Shown piece by piece: positions 1-7,368 of a stretch of 23,512 nt of DNA (its first letter is position 1; the number at the start of each line of letters is the position of its first letter). Made by a program: the position numbers and the translations under genes. Under the pieces are notes generated by a model. That model was not told the origin of the DNA. It was given only the letters and a program-made list of their open reading frames with translations, and did no database searches. The DNA comes from Temnopleurus reevesii (lineage: Eukaryota; Echinodermata; Echinoidea; Temnopleuroida; Temnopleuridae). The DNA lies in contig BQKZ01006899.1 of NCBI GenBank assembly GCA_036244855.1, positions 1 to 23,512 on the forward strand. Reading direction: 5' to 3'.

Positions 1-360
1 ATATGAAGATTATTCGAGATATCAACGTTACGCGAACTTAATGTACATATATGAGAAAAAGGATGGATAGATTTATGAGATGAATAAGGATAAAATAATG
101 AAATTAATTAGGTTTATTTGGCAATACAAATGAATATGATGATATGGTTAAGGCTTGAACTTTATTTATCCAAGTAGAGACAAGATTATAGCATAGGCTA
201 AACGAATTCACCATTGAACTCGGAATTGACTACGCTTACCAAGTGAAAGCAAGAAATGGAAAGGTATTAACATTGATTTATAAAGTGTGATATAAGATTT
301 ATGATGCTTCATGTTTAAATGAATATGATGACGAGATGTGATTGTTGAAAATGATATTAG

Positions 361-391
<31 letters not shown>

Positions 392-392
392 G
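361..392 (+). repeat. (TGT)n microsatellite
   Basis: About ten and a half uninterrupted TGT repeats. The paralogous position in unit 2 (about 16808-16830) has only about five repeats plus an interrupted one, so the tract has changed length since the duplication. Confidence 0.95.
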
Positions 393-617
393 AAGCTTGT
401 ATTGTCTGTATACTGTTGAGGGCGCCCCTGTGTAGACTTAGTAATTCGTCAGGCTGGGAATCTGTCATTTTGCCATTAATTTCGCACTTTGAGATTCTCT
501 TTAGACACACTTTGGCGGCAGCATACTTCGTTGGTGTATTGTTACCATCTATCATATAGGGCCCCCCAGGATTCGACCCCAACAACGCCTTTAAAAATGC
601 TTCACGCATGGGTCCGG

Positions 618-622
618 GTGAG
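618..622 (+). other. Left target-site duplication GTGAG of the LTR retrotransposon
   Basis: GTGAG precedes the 5' LTR and is repeated exactly at 6729-6733 after the 3' LTR. Five base pairs is typical for Ty3/gypsy integrases. The undisrupted target with one GTGAG is seen in unit 2 at about 17029-17033. Confidence 0.92.
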
Positions 623-957
623 TGTAGTGATATGTAGTATATCAGGGGCTGCATATCACAGACTAGCATTAATATAATGCGAGCTGAGCCCTAGCAATCT
701 AGGTCAGCTCAACATACAAGTGAATGATACACTTGTGTTGAGATCGTCAAGTCAAATATGAGGTCGTTGAATTAGCTTAATAAGATTATTGTGTTAACCC
801 AGTGTATTTCGGAACTAGTAATAGATAAGCTATCTTAAATACCGTCTGTTAGGTGGAGAAATCGTGGCACACATAGTGGTGAGGGATATGGTTATGAAAA
901 ATATATAACTTAAAGCTACTACACATGCTCTTTAGTTTTGTTTTGTGTTGAAGATGC

Positions 958-1012
958 GATGTTGTCGTTGACTTGCTGCTAATTACTCAAGCAGAAAGTC
1001 AACGACAACATC
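958..1012. repeat. Inverted repeat (21-bp arms) inside the 5' LTR extra segment
   Basis: Arms at 958-978 and 992-1012 pair with one mismatch around a 13-base spacer, starting from GATGTTGTCGTTGACTT. It is absent from the 3' LTR, so it belongs to the extra 752-bp segment. Confidence 0.85.
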
Positions 1013-1179
1013 AGCAAGTCTTCATTCACTCACCCACAACAGCTCAAGCATGCACACTTTTTGTCAGTCGCTATTGACGAATTTCCCCCCAAAATATAAA
1101 ATCCACATGACTCTAGACCGATGTAGAATATTAGATTTATTCTTTGGCGCGGGCAGTCACGTCTAGTTGAAATTTCCGA

Positions 1180-1257
1180 GCGAGCTACGAGCGTGACCGA
1201 AGAGGTATGCCGAAGATGACGTGTGTGACGAGCGAGCTGCGAGCATGGCCGGCCGAA
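1180..1257 (+). repeat. Imperfect direct repeat of about 26-30 bp
   Basis: Two copies of a unit beginning CGAGCGAGCT(A/G)CGAGC and ending in CCGAAG lie at about 1180-1205 and 1228-1257, separated by a stretch containing GATGACGTG. A further GATGACGT follows shortly after. The block is more GC-rich than its surroundings. Confidence 0.7.
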
Positions 1258-1608
1258 GACTTGCCCTAGATGACGTATACCCTCTACGTCACGAGTAATT
1301 TGAATAAAACCATAACATTAACTTTTTAGCTCACATATACAGTGTTTCGCATGTTTGTCAGCGTTGGTAACGTTCCTTGAATCATTCAAAGGCGTTCCAT
1401 GCGATAAAATGTCACAATGTGGGCTACAGCATACGAATTTGCTGCATTTTATGTCATTACCTGTTATTCTAATTTCATAAGAAGTTGAAAGCGTTTCGTG
1501 AAAGTGCTAGACGTGCTGCGCCATCTACCGGTGTTCCGGGAACATTGCGTCAAGCTATACACTCCTCAGAGTCATCATTATTGCACCAGGACGTTTCCCA
1601 CCAAACCA

Positions 1609-1626
1609 TGGTGTCAGAAGTGGGAT
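1609..1626 (+). promoter_or_regulatory. Primer-binding site, tRNA-Leu type
   Basis: TGGTGTCAGAAGTGGGAT lies immediately 3' of the 5' LTR. It is the complement of the CCA-ended 3' terminus of metazoan tRNA-Leu of the GTCAG-acceptor type, as recalled from tRNA sequences. It would prime minus-strand DNA synthesis and fixes the end of the 5' LTR. Confidence 0.88.
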
Positions 1627-1999
1627 GTGTCAGATTGTCCGAGCTACGTCCCAGAAAGATTGGGAAGGACCAGCAATTGAGCAGAAATCAGGGGTGTTTG
1701 TTCTATTATTTTCCGTGATGAGAGGAGTGTTGTGTGTGGTTCTGCGCCTAGTCGAGTCGAGCCGAATCGAGCCCGAGCGGAGCCAATCTGCCAATGGCGT
1801 AGTGAAAAGCTGTTAATGCTCATGAATGTGCATAGTCTAATGTGTACCAATGTTAATGTAGAAAACTCTGCATTAAGAAATAAAACTCTCAGTTGGAAAG
1901 ATACAGACAGACAAATAGTAGAGTTACTTATTAAAAATATTCATGTGAGTTAAAAGTACACAAAAGAGACAAAAACACAAGAAACACAATGGCTATAAT

Positions 2000-2850
2000 A
2001 TGACACAACCGAGTCTATTAGACTTCAAGGGAAACGGTGCTAAAAACTGGACAAATTTCAAGCAGAAATTTAATCTATACAATGTTGCCTCTGGAATGTC
2101 TGGAATGGATTGGTGATGCTGCACTTGATTTGTATAATACGTTTGTATTTGCCGAGGGTGAGAGCATGAAACTTGAGAAAGTGTTAGACAAATTTGAGGA
2201 ATATTGCTTGCCGAAACGTAACATAACGCATGAGAGACATATATTTTTCACAAGAGCTCAATACCGAATGAGAGTATTGGTCAGTATGCAACCGAGTTGC
2301 GGAGTCTTTCTCAGTCGTGTGAGTTTTCTTCCCTAAAGAATAGTCTCATCAAGGACATAATTCTCTGCAGAATCTTAAACAATGGTCGAAGGGAGCGCTT
2401 GCTGAGGCAAGAGGATCTCACATTGGATAAAACGTTGGTAGTATGTCGTGCGGCTGAACAAACTCGAGCGCAGGCACAAGCGTTGAGTTCTGGAGAAAAT
2501 GCCCCAAACTTTTCGGTAGATACTCTCAGCAGACAGAAGAATTTCCCTGGTGCAAGGTCAAAACAGACAAGTCACACTAAACAGTCTACACAAACAAATC
2601 GGTCAAAGCAATCCAAAGAGTCAAACCAGTCAAATCTTTTGTATCGTACTAGTAATGATAAGACATGTAGTAAATGCGGAAACAAACATGGCAAAGAATG
2701 TCCCGCTAAAGGTAGAACATGCAATAAGTGCGGTAAGCAAAACCATTTTGTGAAGTGTTGTCGTACGCGACTAGACAAATCCAAAGATTTGAAACGCATA
2801 GAATTAGATTCAGAAGGTTATCAAATAATGTGTTTAAATTTACTTAGCTC
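2000..2850 (+). pseudogene. gag: Broken gag of the LTR retrotransposon
   Basis: The likely original start is the ATG at 2000, followed by a typical Mag-like gag opening. The reading frame then changes at about 2090-2120 and again at about 2260-2290, so no single frame encodes the protein. The downstream part includes a capsid-like region and then a serine/lysine/glutamine-rich stretch. Two cysteine knuckles follow at about 2666-2762: the first is shortened, the second is a regular CX2CX4HX4C. Gag would form the particle and bind RNA through the knuckles. The broken frames indicate a pseudogene. Confidence 0.85.
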
Positions 2851-3135
2851 AAAGGATGAATGGGTAGCCGAGATGCGAATAAATAACCACCCAGTTAATA
2901 TAAAGTTAGACACTTGTGCGCAAGCGAATGTCATATCTCAGGCAAGTTTTCAGAGGTTGAGATTGAGGTGTAAGTTGCAAATGGCTAGAGTGAAGTTGAC
3001 AGGCTATTATGAAGTGCCAAATCCAGTAAAGGGTCTTTGTACTGTACAAGTTGAGTGCAATGGCAGAAAGCACAACACATTTTTTTCTGGTGGTTCCTGG
3101 TTATAGGCAGAATTTGTTAGAACTTAGGACACGTA
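2851..3135 (+). pseudogene. Retrotransposon aspartic protease region, altered active site
   Basis: The frame continues from the knuckles into an aspartyl-protease-like stretch. The active-site triplet, normally DTG, reads DTC (codons 2908-2916), followed by AQANVIS. The catalytic aspartate is kept, but the glycine after Asp-Thr is nearly invariant in this family, so activity is unlikely. The frame is lost at about 3080-3106 through one extra T in a T-run, compared with the second copy of this segment at 3322-3494. Confidence 0.8.
2962..3135 (+). repeat. First copy of an internal 174-bp duplication in pol
   Basis: The sequence from ATTGAGGTGTAAGTTGCAAA to GGACACGTA recurs at 3322-3494 with about seven substitutions and one extra T. 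The two copies are separated by 185 bp that do not look like the retrotransposon, plus an N. Confidence 0.93.
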
Positions 3136-3320
3136 TGTTCCGACCTTATTCCGCAACTCGGTCTTAAAGTGTAACTTCACTCCTAGGCTATTGAAAAAAG
3201 GGTTCGTATTGCGGATTGTGTGCATTGTATACATACACACAACATATGCATACATTGATATGCGAGCGTGAGGTTTTCTCAGCGATATCAAGGTCCGTAC
3301 GCGGCTACACATTACATAAG

Positions 3321-3321
3321 N
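3321..3321. other. Single ambiguous base (N), likely assembly join
   Basis: The only N in the window lies exactly at the left edge of the second copy of the duplicated pol segment. This is where an assembler could have butted two overlapping or allelic pieces together. Confidence 0.9.
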
Positions 3322-3494
3322 ATTGAGGTGTAAGTTGCAAATGGCTAGAGTGAAGTTGACAGGCTATTATGAAGTGCCAATTCCAGTCAAGGGTCGTTGT
3401 TTTGTACAAGTTGAGTACAATGGCAGAAAGCACAACACATTTTTTCTGGTGGTTCCTGGTTATAGGCAGAATTTGTTAGAACTTAGGACACGTA
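3322..3494 (+). repeat. Second copy of the internal pol duplication
   Basis: It matches 2962-3135 at about 96% and, unlike the first copy, runs on into the normal downstream pol sequence (KDMNLIKRVLNVD and onward). This copy is therefore the one contiguous with the rest of the element. Confidence 0.93.
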
Positions 3495-4276
3495 AAGACA
3501 TGAATCTGATAAAACGAGTGTTAAATGTGGACATCAAAACAGAGTCAAAGACAGGCGTAGGTATAGTTCAAGACTATCAAGATGTCTTTGTAGGGTTAGG
3601 TTGTCTTCCTGGAAAACACCACATCACAGTAGCAGAGAATGTACGTCTAGGCAAGATGTCCAAAGGTTCTAGGGTATGATCAACTACCAAGGAAAGTTCA
3701 TTCCAGATCTATCCAACAAGACAGCACCTCTGAGAAGTCTACTAGACAAAAAGAATGTGTGGACATGGGATCATGCACAAGAAGAAGCATGGAATCACCT
3801 GAAGCAATGCCTGACACAAGAGCCAGTCTTACATTTCTATGACTGTAAGAAAGCTACGAAGTTGTCTGCAGACGCATCAAAGAATGGTCTGGGAGCAGTA
3901 TTGCTGCAACAACATGATGAAAATTGGGTTCCGATCGCATATGCATCTAGATTCATGACAGATGCTGACACTAGATATGCACAGATCGAGAAGGAACTTC
4001 TTGCAATCACATTAGCATGTGAAAGATTTCATCAGTACATATGGCCAACAAGTGCAAATGGAGACAGATCACAAGCCACTGATACCTCTGTTTGACAAGT
4101 CACTGAATGAATGTCCTCTAAGGATACAAAGATTACTTATCAGAGAGATACAGAGATATGATCCCAAAGTCTCATATACTCCTGGAAAATACACAGCTGA
4201 TTCACTGTCCAGAGCAGTAGATCCACAAGCTGACATGACAATAGTGAGAGAGAAGAAGACATCAAGGTCTACGTAG
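3322..4276 (+). pseudogene. pol: Broken reverse transcriptase / RNase H part of pol
   Basis: From 3322 the frame encodes the end of protease and the linker into reverse transcriptase, including LGCLPGKHHI, which normally sits just before the RT fingers. At about 3650-3676 it jumps straight to the end of RT (INYQGKFIPDLS), so the whole fingers and palm core with the catalytic aspartates is missing. RNase H follows with recognisable SADASKNG, IEKELLAI and METDHKP motifs carrying the usual acidic residues. It is split by a one-base frameshift at about 4033-4045. Thus neither DNA synthesis nor full RNase H can come from this copy. Confidence 0.87.
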
Positions 4277-4509
4277 ATGTCCTAGTTAAGACAGTGCCAA
4301 AATCTTCAACCTTAAGAAAAGATCTAATAGAACAGACCAAGAAAGATGATCAACTGTAAGAGCTGATAGCCACTATCAAGAATGGTCGGCTGGAGAAAAA
4401 GCAGCAATGTCCAGTAAAGATCAGAGAGTTCTGAAACGTCAGAAGAAAGCTTTTTGAAGCAGATGGCATCATCTTCAAGGGCTGCAAGATAGTAATACCA
4501 ATTACTATG

Positions 4510-5544
4510 AGACGATCGAGTCGTGTTAAACAAGATACACGAGGAACACTTGTGCAAGAAATGGGCACAAGAAGTGATCTATTGGCCCAGAATCAACGTA
4601 GACATTACTGAGATGGTCCAGAAGTGTACATCATGTCTAATGTAAAAGCCACAACAGCAAGCTGAAAGTCTACAACCTCTTGCCGTACCAAATAGACCGT
4701 GGGAGAAAGTAGCTGCTGATTTATTTACGCTGAATAACAAGGACTACTTGGTCATAGTTGACTACTTTTCTCAATTAACTTCAACAACCAGCAGGGCCGT
4801 GATAAATCACATGAAGTCGATATTTGAACGTCATGGAACGCCATGTGAACTTATCTCGAATAACGGACCGCAATTTGCAAGCCAAGAGTTCAAGAGTTTT
4901 GCAGAAGAATGGGACTTCCTCCACACGACACCGAGTCCTCACTATCTTCAATCGCATGGCCTCGCTGAGAATGCTGTGAAGATAGTCAAGAATCTCATGC
5001 GCAAGAAAAAGCACAGTGGACAAGATTTCTACAGAGCATTACAAGTCTATTGAAGTTCGCCGTTAGAGTGCGGAAAGTCACCCGCAGAGCTTCTCTACAA
5101 CCGAAGGCTGAAATCAAATCTTCCAATGGTCGATAGTCTTCTTGAAAGCCAGCAGATCGTAACTAAATCTGTTAGGGGAAGAAAAGAAGAATCAAAGGTG
5201 AAGCAGAAAGACAGATATGACAGACATGCTTGAGATTTGTCTAAGCTGAAACCGGAACATCATAACATGTTATTATCCAAGACATGAACACCAATACCTG
5301 GTCGAATTCAGTCCTACCAAATAGATCGTATCAAATCGAGATGGAATCAGGCGAGATACGTCGCAGGAATAAACGTCACATCAGGCCAGTACCATCACAG
5401 AGATTGGCAACGCAGGGTGACAGCGCAGATGAAGCTCCAGACGAAAAATCATCTGAATAAAGCGTAACTTCGTCATCAACTAGAGCGAAGAACAGAACTA
5501 GAAGCGGACGCGAAGTAAAACCACCGAATCGCTTAGATTTATAA
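4510..5544 (+). pseudogene. pol: Broken integrase part of pol
   Basis: The stretch from about 4525 encodes an integrase zinc-binding region (HEEHL then CTSC), ended by an in-frame TAA at 4643-4645. Reading resumes into the catalytic core. The first Asp is kept (codon 4718-4720) and the Glu is kept (4967-4969). The second Asp, normally in SDNGPQF, is Asn (codon 4859-4861), which would abolish the DDE triad. Further stops follow (for example at about 5051). A later frame ends in RSGREVKPPNRLDL and a TAA at 5542-5544, which resembles the usual pol end of this group. This is clearly a pseudogene. Confidence 0.85.
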
Positions 5545-5970
5545 ACACGTTCGGAGAGCAAAAAGCGATATGTCTTTTGTAAATAGTTGTAAGTTGGAAC
5601 ATTGACTCTAAAAAAGCAACTTGTTCTCTGTGGAAAAAGCTTTTATGAGTTATAAATAATATGCAAAGATAAACAGCATATTATCAGTATTATTATTATA
5701 ACCGGATTATATTGACGCGTTAATAACTCAAACCGACAGAAGACAACGGGACAATATCGCAACGCAACAGCAGTATTCCAGAATCGAGAATCGTAAACTT
5801 GAAATATTTACAGGACTGTAAAAGTTATAAGTTATACATTTTACAGCGACCGTACTCCGGCTTTATGGGGCAGAATAATCCCCAAGTACAGTCGTTTAGT
5901 GAACAGGTAGTCCACCCTGTCACTAAGTAGTAGTTAAAGATGTTTACATATATGTGTATATATAAAAACC
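5545..5970 (+). other. Non-coding 3' region of the retrotransposon with tandem hairpins
   Basis: No open frame worth reporting. The notable content is two adjacent stem-loops at 5846-5926, described separately. There is no env-like frame. Confidence 0.7.
5846..5926 (+). other. Two abutting RNA stem-loops upstream of the polypurine tract
   Basis: Stem 1 pairs 5846-5850 with 5891-5895 and 5852-5856 with 5885-5889 around a C-A mismatch. It continues after a 9-base bulge into TGGGG (5866-5870) paired with CCCCA (5880-5884). Stem 2 pairs TTAGTG-ACAGG (5896-5907, one bulged A) with CCTGTCACTAA (5916-5926) around an 8-base loop. The two stems touch with no spacer. Confidence 0.75.
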
Positions 5971-5987
5971 TTTTAAAGAAAGGGAGG
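5971..5987 (+). promoter_or_regulatory. Polypurine tract of the retrotransposon
   Basis: TTTTAAAGAAAGGGAGG lies directly before the TG that opens the 3' LTR. The purine run AAAGAAAGGGAGG is the expected plus-strand primer. Confidence 0.88.
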
Positions 5988-6728
5988 TGTAGTGATATGT
6001 ATCATATCAGGGTCTACATATCACAGACTAGCATTAATGTAATGCGAGCTGGACCGTGGCAATCTAGGTCAGCTCAACATACACGTGAATGATACACATG
6101 TGTCGAGATCGTCAAGTCAAAGATGACGTCGTTGAATTAGCTTAAAGCCCAAGTAAAGTTTTGGTAAAAGCGAATATTTTTATCACCAAATTTTGTCTTC
6201 AAATCTATATAAAATGAAACATAGTATCATAAACATTTTGTACAAAAGATTGTGCGAAAAATGAATAACTTTTGGAAAAGTTATGATCTGAAATGTGTAA
6301 AATATTTCAGCGTCGTGTCCCCCGACACTAATTCAATATTTTCTTTCTTGGTATATAGGACAGCTTCTCATGCACAGAATTGGATGAAAATTTCAGAATT
6401 TAATCTTTTTCTATTCCTTGTTATCATGATTTTGTCAAATCTTGGAAATAACTTTGTATATGACCGACAACAAACAAACTATTGTTATAACCAAAAGAGG
6501 GCGCTAAATATGATTTAACGGTCAAATTCAAATTTTCAAAATGTTAAAAAATATGCTATATTCTCTCAAAATGTGTATAAGAGTTATATGTCATGATAAA
6601 CATCCACAAAAATTAACATTTCTTAATCTTTACCAACACTATACATGGGCTTTAATAAAGTTATCGTGTTAACCAAGTCATACACTCCTCTGAGTCATCA
6701 TTATATCAGGACGTCTCCCACCAAACCA
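5988..6728 (+). repeat. 3' LTR, interrupted by a nested MITE
   Basis: It opens TGTAGTGATATG and closes CCAAACCA like the 5' LTR. Removing the MITE and its duplicated TTAA leaves 231 bp, a size that fits short-LTR Mag/SURL elements. It differs from the matching parts of the 5' LTR at about 22 of 230 positions by eye. Confidence 0.92.
6146..6651 (+). mobile_element. 506-bp TTAA-flanked MITE, copy A (nested in the 3' LTR)
   Basis: Inverted ends: AGCCCAAGTAAAGTTTTGGT at the left and ACCAACACTATACATGGGCT at the right, about 18 of 23 positions matching when inverted. TTAA flanks it at 6142-6145 and 6652-6655, while the intact 5' LTR has one TTAA at the same place, proving the insertion. TTAA duplication is the hallmark of piggyBac-type transposition. 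There is no transposase, so it is non-autonomous. A related copy lies inverted at 22835-23348. The 88-codon frame inside (6252-6518) is not conserved between the copies. Confidence 0.92.
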
Positions 6729-6733
6729 GTGAG
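6729..6733 (+). other. Right target-site duplication GTGAG
   Basis: Exact repeat of 618-622, directly after the 3' LTR. The sequence then continues colinear with unit 2 from about 17034. Confidence 0.92.
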
Positions 6734-7141
6734 CAAAACGTTAAATTGCTCGAAAACTTGACTGAATTCAGAAAAAAATAATATGATTTCTTTTTTTCTC
6801 AGTGCCTCAGATGTACGCCAAATCAGCTAAAGGTCAGAGATAAATTACTTAAAGTAAAATATTGTTGATAAGTGTTTACAGTTGAGATGTATACTAATCC
6901 AACCAATTTACAGTGATTTATGTTTAACTTTATAAATGATCCTAGTCGCGTGTAAAGATGGGATTACTATTAATTGCACTGCCTCTGTATCCAAGAAATG
7001 TGTGATCAGCGACCTTGCCAATTAATTTGCATACAGATTTGTCGTCGTCAGTGTGGATGCTTTACGGCTCGTTTATGTTATATATCTTGAAAACGTTAGA
7101 TTTTTTTTTGTATCCTCAACATTTTGCCCAGTACTTGCTTC

Positions 7142-7313
7142 CCATTGGTAGTCATGGCGAATGACGTTGTTTTGCTGACAACCAATGGTATGACATACGG
7201 TGTTGCTGATAACCCATGATAAAATATGAGAAAAGATTTAAACAAAAAGATTCAATAAACCAACCTGCTTTAAAATTCATATAAAAATGTTGCAAAAAAC
7301 CTCTCAAGTCATT
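7142..7313 (+). promoter_or_regulatory. Candidate promoter of LRR gene 1
   Basis: A TATAAAA box at 7280-7286 is followed about 25 bases later by TCATTG, a possible initiator, leaving a short 5' leader to the ATG at 7369. Upstream are two TGATAA (GATA-factor type) motifs at 7207-7212 and 7217-7222, exactly 10 bp apart. CCATTGG (7142-7148) and CCAATGG (7182-7188) lie in opposite orientation. A 12-bp near-direct repeat TTGCTGA(C/T)AACC starts at 7172 and at 7203. All are kept in unit 2. The transcription start is inferred, not seen. Confidence 0.6.
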
Positions 7314-7368
7314 GTAGCCACATGCTGACGATTTGTGTAGTTTTCCGTCGAGGTGTAATCAATTCAAA

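Larger units (their letters stand above)
623..1608 (+). repeat. 5' LTR (986 bp, 752 bp longer than the core 3' LTR)
   Basis: It begins TGTAGTGATATG and ends CCAAACCA, directly before the primer-binding site. It matches the 3' LTR at 623-799 and again at 1552-1608, with roughly 9-10% mismatches by eye. Bases 800-1551 have no counterpart in the 3' LTR. They are either an insertion, with no clear terminal repeats or target duplication, or a piece deleted from the 3' LTR. Inside that extra part are a hairpin at 958-1012 and two copies of a GAGCGAGCT-type motif at about 1180-1257. Confidence 0.85.
623..6728 (+). mobile_element. Degenerate Ty3/gypsy LTR retrotransposon, Mag/SURL-like
   Basis: This is a complete but dead insertion of 6106 bp. 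In order it has a 5' LTR, a tRNA-Leu type primer-binding site, gag with CCHC knuckles, protease, remains of reverse transcriptase, RNase H, integrase, a non-coding 3' region, a polypurine tract and a 3' LTR. It is bounded by GTGAG on both sides. Protein resemblance (the double cysteine-knuckle arrangement, a protease motif ending in AQANVIS, the LGCLPGKHHI stretch and the pol end RSGREVKPPNRLDL) is to the Mag/SURL group known from echinoderms and insects; this comes from family knowledge without a search. It carries a nested MITE in the 3' LTR, a 752-bp excess in the 5' LTR and an internal duplication around an N. Many frameshifts and stops show it cannot make working proteins. Confidence 0.93.

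Noticed and set aside
489..677. Possible exon ending at a GTGAG donor-like site
   Set aside because: The frame is broken in unit 2, runs into the LTR in unit 1, and GTGAG is explained as the retrotransposon target.
6252..6518. 88-codon frame inside MITE copy A
   Set aside because: It lies wholly within a non-autonomous MITE and is not kept in copy B.
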